This document shows positions 8,868 through 15,808 of a stretch of DNA of 41,430 bases, in pieces. Below the pieces are notes generated by a model. It did no database searches and was not told where the DNA came from. It worked only from the letters and a program-made list of their open reading frames with translations. Each line of letters starts with the position of its first letter. Position 1 is the first letter of the stretch. The stretch comes from Lysinibacillus capsici (GTDB lineage Bacteria > Bacillota > Bacilli > Bacillales_A > Planococcaceae), in contig NZ_PXXX01000023.1 of assembly GCF_003367505.1 (NCBI RefSeq), positions 1-41,430 of the forward strand. The letters are read 5' to 3'. The position numbers were made by a program, and so were the translations under genes.

Positions 8868-9374
8868 TTGACAATTATAGATGATATGAGAGAAAAATTA
8901 GACGAAGCAAAATACAATTTAAAAAACATGGAAAATTCCCAAGCTACAGGTACAAAGCAAGAATTCACATATGCTTTTAGTTCATTTTTAACAAGTATTA
9001 GAATTGTGACACAGTATGCACTTGAACATAAAAAGCAAGCATATGATTCATTAATCTCTAACCTTAAGTATAAAGGTGTGTTTACAGATTTAAGGAATGA
9101 AAATATACATGCAAAACCTGTAAGAACTTCAAATGCAGGACAAAATTTTTTAACGGTATCCATAACAGTATCAAATGGGGAAAGCGAAGCAGATACTTTA
9201 GAGGAAGATGAAGATACTGAAGAGATTGGCCCTTTCTCAAAAAACGAATATTATTATATCTTTGAAGGGCAGTTTGATACGCCTGAATATAGAGATAAAA
9301 CTCTTGTTGCATTAGCTAGTTTATATGTAGATGAAGTAGAAAAATTTATCAGTGATTTTGAACAATTAATATAA
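8868..9374 (+). CDS. Hypothetical protein, possible HEPN-like moron
   Basis: A 168-aa protein, not firmly recognised. It starts at TTG with GGGAGG (8852-8857) about 10 bases ahead. The N-terminal half is helical, with a long amphipathic stretch (EFTYAFSSFLTSIRIVTQYALEHKK) followed by LRNENIH, where R76-N77...H81 fits the R-polar-x3-H motif of HEPN ribonuclease domains. The remainder is acidic (EEDEDTEEIG) and ends in a helix. It sits alone between the tail and lysis cassettes, with its own 5' gap and a terminator after it, the arrangement of a phage moron. HEPN membership is a suggestion from one motif plus helical character and needs structural support. Confidence 0.6.
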   Translation: MTIIDDMREKLDEAKYNLKNMENSQATGTKQEFTYAFSSFLTSIRIVTQYALEHKKQAYDSLISNLKYKGVFTDLRNENIHAKPVRTSNAGQNFLTVSITVSNGESEADTLEEDEDTEEIGPFSKNEYYYIFEGQFDTPEYRDKTLVALASLYVDEVEKFISDFEQLI

Positions 9375-9393
9375 ATTAAAACATAAGTAATTG

Positions 9394-9425
9394 AGCCTTC
9401 CGCAGATAATTGTGGAGGGCTTTTA
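9394..9425 (+). terminator. Intrinsic terminator before the lysis cassette
   Basis: AGCCTTCCGCA (9394-9404) pairs with TGTGGAGGGCT (9411-9421), including G-U pairs, and is followed by TTTTAT. It isolates the upstream gene from the holin genes. Confidence 0.75.
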
Positions 9426-9457
9426 TATTACAGAAAAGTGAAAGGAACGGTGATTAA

Positions 9458-9706
9458 ATGGACATTGTAACAACTGTAACAGCAGCCAGTAACGTTGCAA
9501 ATTCCCAAGTTGTATGGTCGATTTTATGTATTTGCTTAGTCGTTTATGTGTTTTGGAATTCCAACAAACGTGAGGAACGACTAATGAAAAACTTAGAGAC
9601 GTTAACAGATGCACAAGGTGAACAAGCCAATGCTATGCGTGAAATCAGCAAAAGTTTGACTTCACTTGAAGGCCGTATGGATCGCATGGAAAAACACATC
9701 TTTTAG
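9458..9706 (+). CDS. BhlA/UviB-family holin-like protein
   Basis: An 82-aa protein with the layout of the BhlA/UviB family: a short N-terminus, one hydrophobic segment (VWSILCICLVVYVFW, about residues 22-36), then a charged coiled-coil tail (SNKREERLMKNLETL...LEGRMDRMEKHIF). Family members are small membrane proteins in phage lysis and bacteriocin-release cassettes and are thought to act as holins. GAAAGGAACGG precedes the ATG. It stands first in a three-gene lysis operon with a second holin and the endolysin. Confidence 0.85.
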   Translation: MDIVTTVTAASNVANSQVVWSILCICLVVYVFWNSNKREERLMKNLETLTDAQGEQANAMREISKSLTSLEGRMDRMEKHIF

Positions 9707-9718
9707 GAGGTAGACAAT

Positions 9719-9982
9719 GTGAAAATTAACTGGAAAGTAAGACTTCAACATAAGCAATTTTGGGTATCATTAATTGCATTATTACTTGTGCTTGCGAATC
9801 AAATCGCAGGCATTTTTTATGTCGATATTACAATTTACAATGACCAAATTACAGCTATTTCAGAGACGATTCTAAGCATTTTAGGATTACTTGGTATTAT
9901 TATTGACCCAACTACTGTTGGTACATCTGACAGCACACAGGCGCTTAAATATGATGCACCTCGAAAGGAAGATGTGAAGTGA
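9719..9982 (+). CDS. Phage holin, phi-LC3-like family
   Basis: An 87-aa protein with the phi-LC3 holin signature: MKINWKVRLQHKQFWVSLIALLL at the start, a second hydrophobic segment (ETILSILGLLGIIIDPTT), and a polar tail with GTSDS. Such holins form the membrane lesions that release or activate the endolysin. The start is GTG, preceded by TAGGAGG. The stop overlaps the endolysin GTG by 4 bases (GTGA), indicating coupled translation. Confidence 0.9.
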   Translation: MKINWKVRLQHKQFWVSLIALLLVLANQIAGIFYVDITIYNDQITAISETILSILGLLGIIIDPTTVGTSDSTQALKYDAPRKEDVK

Positions 9983-10647
9983 CAAGCGTAACAACTACAT
10001 GTCGTGATTTAAGTGAATTAACCGCAGCTGCTCAAACAGCTTGTCGATTGCTTTTTCAAGAGTGTTTCAAGTCAGGCATTGACTTTATTTTTATCACAGA
10101 GACATACCGCAGCCAAGCACGTCAGAACTACCTGTACGAGCAAGGTAGAACACGTCCTGGTCAACTGGTTACATGGACTCGTAGCAGTAATCATACGTCT
10201 CGTAGAGCTTGGGACATCGCTGTAGCCCCTCCTAGAAATCTATACGACATTTCAACGTTATCGAAAGTCGGTACTATCGCCAAAAAGTTAGGTATTACAT
10301 GGGGAGGATATTGGCCGGCTAATCAGTATGATGCGCCCCATTTTGAAATTCCTACGACATGGAAAATGCCTGCTGGATATAAACTCGAAGGTCAAGTTGT
10401 AGTACCGACAAGTAGTGCTGTAAAAGTGCAGCTTATTGTAGAGGAAAAATCACAACATACAGAAAAGGGTGATGATACTATGAAATTCACTAGCACAACC
10501 GCAAAAGCTGCAGTACGTGATTACATTCAACAAGCCGTAGACAAAAAGGTGATTGATAAATCTTGGTTGGAGAAATTCGATAATGGAACTATGACAAGTG
10601 GTGATTTTGAGGGATTGAAGATTATCATCGCTCAACGTAGTGCTTAA
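9979..10647 (+). CDS. Endolysin, M15/CwlK-type L-alanyl-D-glutamate peptidase
   Basis: A 222-aa protein. Residues about 1-125 are a VanY/CwlK-like peptidase that cleaves stem peptides of peptidoglycan at cell lysis. Zinc-site features are visible: SNHTSRRAWDI fits SxHxxxxAxD and DAPHFE gives the second His. Residues about 168-222 (from MKFTSTTAKAA) form a compact helical domain joined by a charged linker (EEKSQHTEKGDD), probably for cell wall binding or oligomerisation. The GTG start overlaps the holin stop by 4 bases. A second, internal start for the C-terminal domain is likely and is listed separately. It is the last gene of the lysis operon and ends in a terminator shared with a convergent gene. 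Confidence 0.9.
   Translation: MTSVTTTCRDLSELTAAAQTACRLLFQECFKSGIDFIFITETYRSQARQNYLYEQGRTRPGQLVTWTRSSNHTSRRAWDIAVAPPRNLYDISTLSKVGTIAKKLGITWGGYWPANQYDAPHFEIPTTWKMPAGYKLEGQVVVPTSSAVKVQLIVEEKSQHTEKGDDTMKFTSTTAKAAVRDYIQQAVDKKVIDKSWLEKFDNGTMTSGDFEGLKIIIAQRSA
10480..10647 (+). CDS. Possible internal translation product: C-terminal endolysin domain alone
   Basis: In-frame ATG at 10480 inside the endolysin gene, preceded by AAAAGGG (10463-10469) with about 10 bases of spacing, better than the overlapped GTG start of the full gene. It would give a 55-aa protein consisting only of the C-terminal domain. Internal starts producing free binding domains that assemble with the full-length enzyme are known in several Gram-positive phage endolysins. 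Site and frame are seen directly; use in the cell is inferred. Confidence 0.5.
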   Translation: MKFTSTTAKAAVRDYIQQAVDKKVIDKSWLEKFDNGTMTSGDFEGLKIIIAQRSA

Positions 10648-10655
10648 CAGCAAAA

Positions 10656-10694
10656 CCCAGGCGCTCATTCAAAAGTGAGTACCTGGGCTTTTTT
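10656..10694. terminator. Intrinsic terminator between convergent genes
   Basis: CCCAGG (10656-10661) pairs with CCTGGG (10682-10687), with an inner, partly mismatched stem (CTCA/TGAG), followed by TTTTTT. It closes the lysis operon and lies just past the stop of the minus-strand Ig-like gene. Confidence 0.8.
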
Positions 10695-10696
10695 GA

Positions 10697-12010
10697 TTAA
10701 TATTCTCTAACTTCAAATGAAGCAATTTTATCATGTACGATGTATTCTGTTACCTTTTTATAAGGTGAAATTGTTTTTGAGAATTTGAATGTTGAAGTAC
10801 CTTTTGCAGTATCGAACCAATTTAAGTAATTGTTTAAAACAGCATTGGTTACATCATATTCTTTTGTCATGCCGTTTACTAAAGTAATACTCAAAATTGC
10901 ACTTGAAGATTCATTGTTTGGTTTCTTAACAATAACTGTAGCGGTCGCAAATAATTCTGTATTTTCGACCTTAGCGGTAATCATTGCTTCGCCTTCACGA
11001 ATTGCTGTTACATTACCGTTCTGGTCTACATTGACTATTGATTCATCGCTTGTTGACCAAATTACATTTTTATTCAAAGAGTCTTCAGGTAAGACTGTAG
11101 CAATTAATTTATCTTTATTACCTTCTAGTAGTTCAAGTGCATTCTTGTCTAATGTGATAGTTTTAGTTTCTAGACTTCCATTCTTCTTAATAGTTATAAT
11201 GCAGTTTGCAGTTAAATTTGTATTTGCTAATTGTGCCGTGACAGTTATTATCCCTTCCTTTATAGCAGTTACATGACCGTCTTGACTTACAGTTGCAATA
11301 CTATTATCACTACTTGTCCAAATAATATTTGCGCTGTTTGGAGTGGCTGTTGCAGTTAACTTAGCGGAATCTCCCTCAAACAATTCTAGATTACTTTTAT
11401 CTAATGTAATAGATTCAGTACTTGGTACATCATTTTCAGATAGCAAAAATCCATCAACATCTATTGCATCTATTTCAAATGGTTCGTACATATTTAAGTT
11501 TTTTATAACTACCTTATGAATACCTTGAGATAAACTGTTTTTTTCATAAGTTAATCTTTGTGTTTGATTTATATTTAGATTTGATATGTTTTGTGAAAAA
11601 ATATCAGCTGAATGTCCATCAATGCTTACATCAATAGTGTCACTTCTTTTAGAGAAAATAGCGCCAATAATCCTAAATTTAGTGCCGCTGAAATAGAAAG
11701 TTGCTGTACTGCTCTTAGTAAAAAAAGATGAAATACCGTTATAATACGCGTTAACTAAAACATCATAATGATCTGAAGGATTAGCTATTAATATTTTAGG
11801 GTTATTTCCATCGTATCGCTTCCAACCGATTTCTGGTTTAACAATTTGACTACCTATTACTGCACTATTTTCAGGAGTATTATTTAAATTAGTTACTCCT
11901 TCTTCATAATCAATTACTTCTGCTGCTGATGCACTTTCAACATTAAAGCTAACTAGTACTAGCAGCATTAACGCTAAATAAATCAAACTTTTCTTAAAAA
12001 AATTTACCAC
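10697..12010 (-). CDS. Secreted protein with two bacterial Ig-like (Big_2) domains
   Basis: A 437-aa protein with a clear signal peptide (KKS, hydrophobic LIYLALMLLVLVSF, then SASAAE). Residues about 45-190 form a beta-rich region (FYFSGTKFRIIGAIF, DTIDVSIDG, IHKVVIKNL) that recalls carbohydrate-binding jelly-roll domains. Two Big_2 domains follow (about 195-275 and 280-362), each beginning ITLDK and containing W(T/S)SDxSI and VTAI(K/R)EG. A C-terminal segment of about 75 residues ends SFEVREY. The start is GTG with AAAGGAGG at ideal spacing. Reverse orientation next to the endolysin is typical of lysogenic-conversion genes; surface or glycan binding is inferred. Confidence 0.82.
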   Translation of the reverse strand: MVNFFKKSLIYLALMLLVLVSFNVESASAAEVIDYEEGVTNLNNTPENSAVIGSQIVKPEIGWKRYDGNNPKILIANPSDHYDVLVNAYYNGISSFFTKSSTATFYFSGTKFRIIGAIFSKRSDTIDVSIDGHSADIFSQNISNLNINQTQRLTYEKNSLSQGIHKVVIKNLNMYEPFEIDAIDVDGFLLSENDVPSTESITLDKSNLELFEGDSAKLTATATPNSANIIWTSSDNSIATVSQDGHVTAIKEGIITVTAQLANTNLTANCIITIKKNGSLETKTITLDKNALELLEGNKDKLIATVLPEDSLNKNVIWSTSDESIVNVDQNGNVTAIREGEAMITAKVENTELFATATVIVKKPNNESSSAILSITLVNGMTKEYDVTNAVLNNYLNWFDTAKGTSTFKFSKTISPYKKVTEYIVHDKIASFEVREY

Positions 12011-12114
12011 TTATGTATCCTCCTTTAAATTAACAAGGATATTATAAATATCCTATAAAAACAACTTTAACCAATATGGTACTTATTTACCATAATAAGT
12101 TTCTTACATATTTA

Positions 12115-12140
12115 ATAAAAAAGCCACTCGATTGAGTGAC
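12115..12140 (-). terminator. Intrinsic terminator after the lipoprotein gene
   Basis: On the minus strand CACTC-AATC-GAGTG is followed by GGC and TTTTTTATT. It lies just past the stop of the lipoprotein gene at 12150. Confidence 0.7.
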
Positions 12141-12149
12141 TAAATTTCT

Positions 12150-12716
12150 TTATTGTTTAATTTGATAATCTTGTTTACCTAATTCTTTACCAGCAATTCC
12201 TTGTGTAGCTACTAATGTAACTGGAGTTTCAAGATCATCTAACTCGTAAGCGATAGCATCTGGTACAGTACCACCCTTTTTAATAGTTTCTAATTGAGTT
12301 TCTAGAAATCTATCGTCAGGAGACATACCTACCGATAACTTGTTTACACTGTTTGGATTATTATCTTGAATTGCAGTGAATACAGCAGCCCAAGCTGTTA
12401 TAGGGTCGATTTCTTTATCACTTAGGTTTGTTGTTTCATACCAGATTGCGAACACAGGTTTTTCACCATACTCGTTACCTTTTTCACCGACTTGAATAAC
12501 TTTAGTTTCTGTGATTTTTATTTTTAAATCCTCTAATTTCGCTTCGCCGTCTTTAAAATAAACATCCTCACTTTTTTCTTCTTTATTAGTTTTGTCAGTA
12601 GATACTGGCGCTGATGTTTCTTCTTTTTGTGGTTCTTCTTTTGCTTTTTCTTCTCCACATGCAGCAAGCCCAAGACTTAATACTAATGCAGCACTAAAAA
12701 TTAACTTTTTCTTCAT
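12150..12716 (-). CDS. Lipoprotein, DUF5067-like
   Basis: A 188-aa protein with a type II signal peptide (MKKK, hydrophobic core, lipobox LAAC, so Cys20 is lipidated) and a Glu/Lys/Ser-rich linker to about residue 50. The rest has the DUF5067 pattern: KITETKVIQ, then FAIWYETTNLSDKEIDP, then LSVGMSPDD and KKGGTVPDAIAYELDD. Known members are exported lipoproteins of low-GC Gram-positives, often near phage or immunity genes; the function is unknown. The minus-strand start has GGGAGGAATAT ahead. It lies in the accessory block beside the Big_2 gene. Confidence 0.8.
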   Translation of the reverse strand: MKKKLIFSAALVLSLGLAACGEEKAKEEPQKEETSAPVSTDKTNKEEKSEDVYFKDGEAKLEDLKIKITETKVIQVGEKGNEYGEKPVFAIWYETTNLSDKEIDPITAWAAVFTAIQDNNPNSVNKLSVGMSPDDRFLETQLETIKKGGTVPDAIAYELDDLETPVTLVATQGIAGKELGKQDYQIKQ

Positions 12717-12806
12717 TTTTATATTCCTCCCTCTATATTACCATTCTAGGAAATTTGAAGGAAAAAGTACATACAAAAAAACAAACAAACTTGTTTAGTT
12801 ATCTGT

Positions 12807-12974
12807 TTAGAATAATTTTTTAATTGTTCGTTTTAAAGTTGGTTTACGTTTTTTCTTAAATAATGGTTTTGGTTTCTTAATCTTAATCGGCTTAACTCCA
12901 GTAACTTCATACAATGCTTTTTTAGCTTCTTTTTTAAGTTGTCGCTTCTTTTTACTAATCAGTTTTTTAAACAT
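12807..12974 (-). CDS. Small lysine/arginine-rich peptide, 55 aa
   Basis: An ORF of 55 codons with an excellent ribosome binding site (TTTTGGAGGACTAACC before ATG). The product starts MFKKLISKKKRQLKKEAKK and ends KRTIKKLF; over a third of residues are Lys or Arg, with an almost neutral centre (ALYEVTGVKPI). Its size and charge suggest nucleic-acid or membrane binding. It is not recognised as a named family. It lies between the lipoprotein gene and the small HTH regulator, in the same orientation. Confidence 0.65.
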   Translation of the reverse strand: MFKKLISKKKRQLKKEAKKALYEVTGVKPIKIKKPKPLFKKKRKPTLKRTIKKLF

Positions 12975-12995
12975 GGTTAGTCCTCCAAAAACAGA

Positions 12996-13199
12996 TTATA
13001 TTTTAGTACCATCTTCCAATGTAAAAATTCCTTCATATTGAATTCCTAGTACATGGGCGATCTCTTGAAGTTCTTTTTCTGAAAAATTATCTCTTTTAAA
13101 TTTTTTATATAGGTTTTGTGGCGATGTTTCTAATAAATCAGCTAACTGTACAACATTCATTCCCTTTTTTACTAATACCATCTTAATCTTTGTTCCCAT
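12996..13199 (-). CDS. Small Cro/CI-type helix-turn-helix regulator
   Basis: A 67-aa protein that is a single HTH domain: KIKMVLVKKGMNVVQLADLLETSPQNLYKKFKRDNFSEKELQEIAHVLG matches the XRE pattern, with the recognition helix around SPQNLYKKFKR. ATG at 13199 was chosen over GTG at 13211, since AGAGGTG gives about 9 bases spacing only to the ATG. It faces away from the winged-helix gene across a 180-base region with inverted repeats, so it probably controls that promoter region and perhaps the accessory block it heads. Confidence 0.82.
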   Translation of the reverse strand: MGTKIKMVLVKKGMNVVQLADLLETSPQNLYKKFKRDNFSEKELQEIAHVLGIQYEGIFTLEDGTKI

Positions 13200-13238
13200 C
13201 AAATTAATCACCTCTTTTAAATTATAAATCGTAAGAGA

Positions 13239-13354
13239 ACATTAATAAACCATTTAGTTACAAAATGTTATCTAAATGGATTTTTTATTGTTGACTTTTA
13301 AATATATAGGTTTTATTATGTAACTAATAAGGAACATATAGTGTCATATGTGTT
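13239..13354. promoter_or_regulatory. Divergent control region: sigma-A promoter and inverted-repeat operators
   Basis: A near-ideal promoter reads rightward: TTGACT (13291-13296), 17-base spacer, TATTAT (13314-13319). Just upstream, CCATTTAG (13250-13257) and CTAAATGG (13272-13279) form a perfect inverted repeat; AACATT (13239-13244) and AATGTT (13264-13269) form another. After the -10, ACATAT-AGTGTC-ATATGT (13334-13351) is a third perfect repeat in the 5' leader. These are candidate operators for the adjacent HTH protein. Confidence 0.65.
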
Positions 13355-13379
13355 TAAAAGGTAAGTGAGGTGAAAAGAA

Positions 13380-14258
13380 ATGGCATTCGAATACTTAGCA
13401 CAATACATAACATTCGATACAGTAGCAGAGATTGATAGGTCTGTTGAAAATCATATAGCAGCGCACTATTACGACTTAACAGAATCAGAACGAGCAATTG
13501 TATTCAAACTGGCATCTCACAGTTTAGAGCATCCAGGAGTATGTCATTTGAAAGCTGCCACAATTGCTACTTCATTGGAAATCAGTACAAAGACAGTTTA
13601 TCGATCAATGAAGAAATTAGCAGAGTTGGGCATCATCGAAAAAGTACCAAGCACTAAATTAAACGGCATTAAAGGGGCTAGTATTTATCGAATTTTGCCT
13701 TATGACCCATCGAGCGTGTCCCAACGAGAGACAGTCGATGAAGCTAGTAACGACGCGGTTTGTATTCCACAATCTGAAAACCAACCATCTAGTTCTTTTA
13801 ATCTTTTTAAAACAAGCAATTTACAAGAAGTATATTATAATGCTCACGCTGAAAAAGAAGCTCATAAGGAATACATGAACGATTACCAGGTGATGCTATT
13901 TGACTTCATGAATAGCTTGCCATTAGCAGATAACTTGAAAGATGAGTTGCACAAGGTTGTATTAGCTTCACAAGTAAATTCTATGGATGAATTTATAAGA
14001 GCTAAGAACGTGCTATTTAAAATTGTTATGGACATTAAAGAAGGTGATCTGACAGTTACAAGCACATTAAGAGCCATATTTGTAGGAGCGTATAGCAAGG
14101 CTGTAGAGCGTTCTAATATGAAGCAGTATAAATCATCATCTTTAGAAGAAACTCCTGTTAAAGAACGTCCAATACCTTTCTTCAATTGGTTAACAGAGCG
14201 TGAGAGTCGTACACAATCTATAGGAAAACCATCTTTGGATAATTGGTTAGAATGGTGA
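13380..14258 (+). CDS. Winged-helix (HTH_36-like) DNA-binding protein, possible replication or regulatory role
   Basis: A 292-aa protein. Residues about 35-105 form a winged helix of the HTH_36 type: LTESERAIVFKLASHS, then LKAATIATSLEISTKTVYRSMKKLAELGIIEKV, followed by a wing (GASIYRILPY). A Ser-rich linker spans about 115-140, and the C-terminal half is helical with a polar tail ending LDNWLEW. Similar proteins in Bacillus are annotated as cytosolic or replication-related, and some initiators of phages and plasmids begin with the same domain. It has its own strong promoter and AGGTGA before the ATG. Position at the far right of the prophage, away from any visible replication module, argues for an accessory role. 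Confidence 0.7.
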   Translation: MAFEYLAQYITFDTVAEIDRSVENHIAAHYYDLTESERAIVFKLASHSLEHPGVCHLKAATIATSLEISTKTVYRSMKKLAELGIIEKVPSTKLNGIKGASIYRILPYDPSSVSQRETVDEASNDAVCIPQSENQPSSSFNLFKTSNLQEVYYNAHAEKEAHKEYMNDYQVMLFDFMNSLPLADNLKDELHKVVLASQVNSMDEFIRAKNVLFKIVMDIKEGDLTVTSTLRAIFVGAYSKAVERSNMKQYKSSSLEETPVKERPIPFFNWLTERESRTQSIGKPSLDNWLEW

Positions 14259-14263
14259 TTTTT

Positions 14264-14279
14264 TATACAAATTTGTATA
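14264..14279. promoter_or_regulatory. 16-bp perfect palindrome TATACAAATTTGTATA
   Basis: A perfect 16-bp palindrome begins 5 bases after the stop of the winged-helix gene. It is followed by no T-run, so it is more like a regulator binding site than a terminator. It lies about 240 bases upstream of the 110-aa gene. The remaining stretch to 14520 is AT-rich with no other gene seen. Confidence 0.45.
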
Positions 14280-14520
14280 CCTGATGTGAAGCCTGATTTA
14301 CTATTGAGTCAGTAATCATAGTTGGCATAATTCTTTTTCATGCTGGGAAATTTTGAAAAGGCGTTTTAATTGAATAAGACTACTTTTGATGGGCTGTAGT
14401 ATATTAATATTTATTAAGGAAATTACTTTATTCATTAGAAATTAAAAATAGAATAAGTTCTTATTTTTTAAACATAATAATAAATGTGTACAAATCAATT
14501 TATTTTGGAGGTGATATAAA

Positions 14521-14853
14521 ATGCAATGCGTTCCAAACAACGAACCTCAGCTATTCACTAATGTGGATGATGAGATTGAAACAAAGTCACTAGATATTTA
14601 TATGCGTTACCCATCTAGCCAAAGTCATGATAGAATTACGGGTTTTTGTCTTGACCGTTGTACAGATGATGCACGTACTTTTATTGACGGCTTAAAAAAT
14701 TATGTGAGGCCAAAAATTGAATTTCATCATGTACACTTGCTTGAGGCGTCTGGTAAATCAGAAACAGTTGCTGGAAATCCACTTTTAGGTACAGAAGATC
14801 ATTGGGAATGGAAAGGAACAGCTAAATATCAAATATATGTTAAATGTGTATAG
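14521..14853 (+). CDS. Hypothetical protein, 110 aa
   Basis: Not recognised. GGAGGTGAT (14506-14514) before the ATG and a terminator right after the stop mark it as a real single-gene unit. The protein is mixed alpha/beta with no signal peptide or membrane segment. Features are MQCVPNNEPQLF at the start, RITGFCLDRCTDD in the middle, a His cluster (EFHHVHLLEA) and an aromatic end (DHWEWKGTAKYQIYVKCV). It is the last gene before host-type DNA and could be either a prophage accessory gene or the first host gene. Confidence 0.65.
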   Translation: MQCVPNNEPQLFTNVDDEIETKSLDIYMRYPSSQSHDRITGFCLDRCTDDARTFIDGLKNYVRPKIEFHHVHLLEASGKSETVAGNPLLGTEDHWEWKGTAKYQIYVKCV

Positions 14854-14874
14854 TTAAGTTTATTAAATGTTAAA

Positions 14875-14905
14875 AGACCACTCCGTTATGGGTGGTCTAA
14901 TTTTT
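14875..14905 (+). terminator. Intrinsic terminator after the 110-aa gene
   Basis: AGACCACTCC pairs with GGGTGGTCT around GTTAT, followed by AATTTTT. Confidence 0.8.
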
Positions 14906-15416
14906 ACCCATCAATTCCCCACCGTTAATAGAAAATATACATAGATAAAAGTAGAATCCAAATAGATAATGTGGAGTAAAAAAGCAGCCAACATACCCTT
15001 ATACATCAAAGGTTTATTGGCTATATAACAATACAATTAGATATACCTAAATACAGCGTTTCTATAAGAAGCGTTCATAGCTGTACTGAAGATGGATGAT
15101 ACGAAGTAACTAAAATATAACATGGATTGCGAAGTGTAAATATTAGTTAAATTGTGTTGGGATTGTAACAGGGAAATGTAGTATTTGAAAGGCATGTAAG
15201 AATAGAACAACAAATTAAAAAGTCAAATGTTAATTAGCATATTGATAAAAAGAAATGTAAAGGTTTACTCTTAATTCAAACAGTCTTTTTTAAAATTTTG
15301 ACAATTAGTAGAGTACATATTACAATTTAGTTTGATAGTCAGTAAGGAATATTTACTCTACTATTTCTGACATCTTTAAAACAGCTAATTTCACAACTGA
15401 ATAGCGTGTAGTAATA
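14906..15416. other. AT-rich gap of about 510 bases without a gene
   Basis: No ORF with a ribosome binding site was found on either strand. The stretch is AT-rich and lies between the last prophage-like gene and the first B12 riboswitch, so the right prophage boundary (attR) may lie here. No matching left end is available in the window to test this. Confidence 0.5.
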
Positions 15417-15582
15417 GGTGTAAATTGCGTGCAATTTGCTTAAAAGGGAAGTCGGTGCGAATCCGACACTGTCCCGCAACTGTAAATGTGAGCGACTTTT
15501 CAGTATCCACTGTCTTTGGACGGGAAGGAGAAAAGAAGCGATGATCATGAGTCAGGATACCTGCCTGTTACGAGTACACACC
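15417..15582 (+). ncRNA. Cobalamin (B12) riboswitch 1
   Basis: All core parts are visible: GGTGT (15417-15421) closing with ACACC (15578-15582) as P1, TTGCTTAAAAGGGAA, GTCGGTGCGAATCCGAC, the near-invariant CTGTCCCGCAACTGTAA, and GAGTCAGGATACCTGCC before the P1 closure. Directly after it, ACCTACGAGGAATAGGAGGT can fold so that the loop and stem cover the GGAGG ahead of an ATG at 15610, pointing to control of translation as well as of a terminator farther on. Cobalamin binding normally turns such genes off. Confidence 0.93.
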
Positions 15583-15609
15583 ATAAACCTACGAGGAATA
15601 GGAGGTGGC

Positions 15610-15738
15610 ATGTTGACAAAACAGAATGCTCTGTTCGTCACAGTACGTCAAACGCCCATAGTAAATGAAAGGGTTCATAATCGAACTCGTTCACACATAC
15701 TTAGGGTTTGTTTGGCATTGTGTGATGAAAGAAGATAA
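15610..15738 (+). CDS. 42-aa ORF directly under B12 riboswitch 1
   Basis: ATG at 15610 follows GGAGG (15601-15605) inside the probable expression platform. The 42-aa product (MLTKQNALFVTVRQTPIVNER..., ending LCDERR) has no signal peptide or membrane segment and resembles nothing I know. The first codons contain a perfect hairpin AACAGA-ATGC-TCTGTT. A terminator follows 4 bases after the stop. It may be a real small protein, a leader peptide controlling readthrough, or the remains of a lost B12-regulated gene. Confidence 0.4.
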   Translation: MLTKQNALFVTVRQTPIVNERVHNRTRSHILRVCLALCDERR

Positions 15739-15742
15739 AATG

Positions 15743-15778
15743 AAGGATTTCCTCAAAAGTAGGGAGTCCTTTTTGTTT
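15743..15778 (+). terminator. Intrinsic terminator downstream of riboswitch 1
   Basis: AAGGATTTCCT pairs with AGGGAGTCCTT (with G-U pairs), followed by TTTTGTTTTG. It separates the riboswitch and small ORF from the 251-aa gene, so readthrough here would set expression of that gene. Confidence 0.75.
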
Positions 15779-15808
15779 TGAAAATATGTACGCAAAGGGG
15801 ATGCACGT

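Noticed and set aside
14906..15416. Prophage attachment site
   Set aside because: A position here is plausible, but no tRNA gene, integrase or direct repeat partner is in the window, so no site can be named.
15436..15738. 100-codon frame covering B12 riboswitch 1
   Set aside because: Its first half is the structured aptamer. Only the last 42 codons, from ATG 15610 with a proper site, were kept as a low-confidence ORF.
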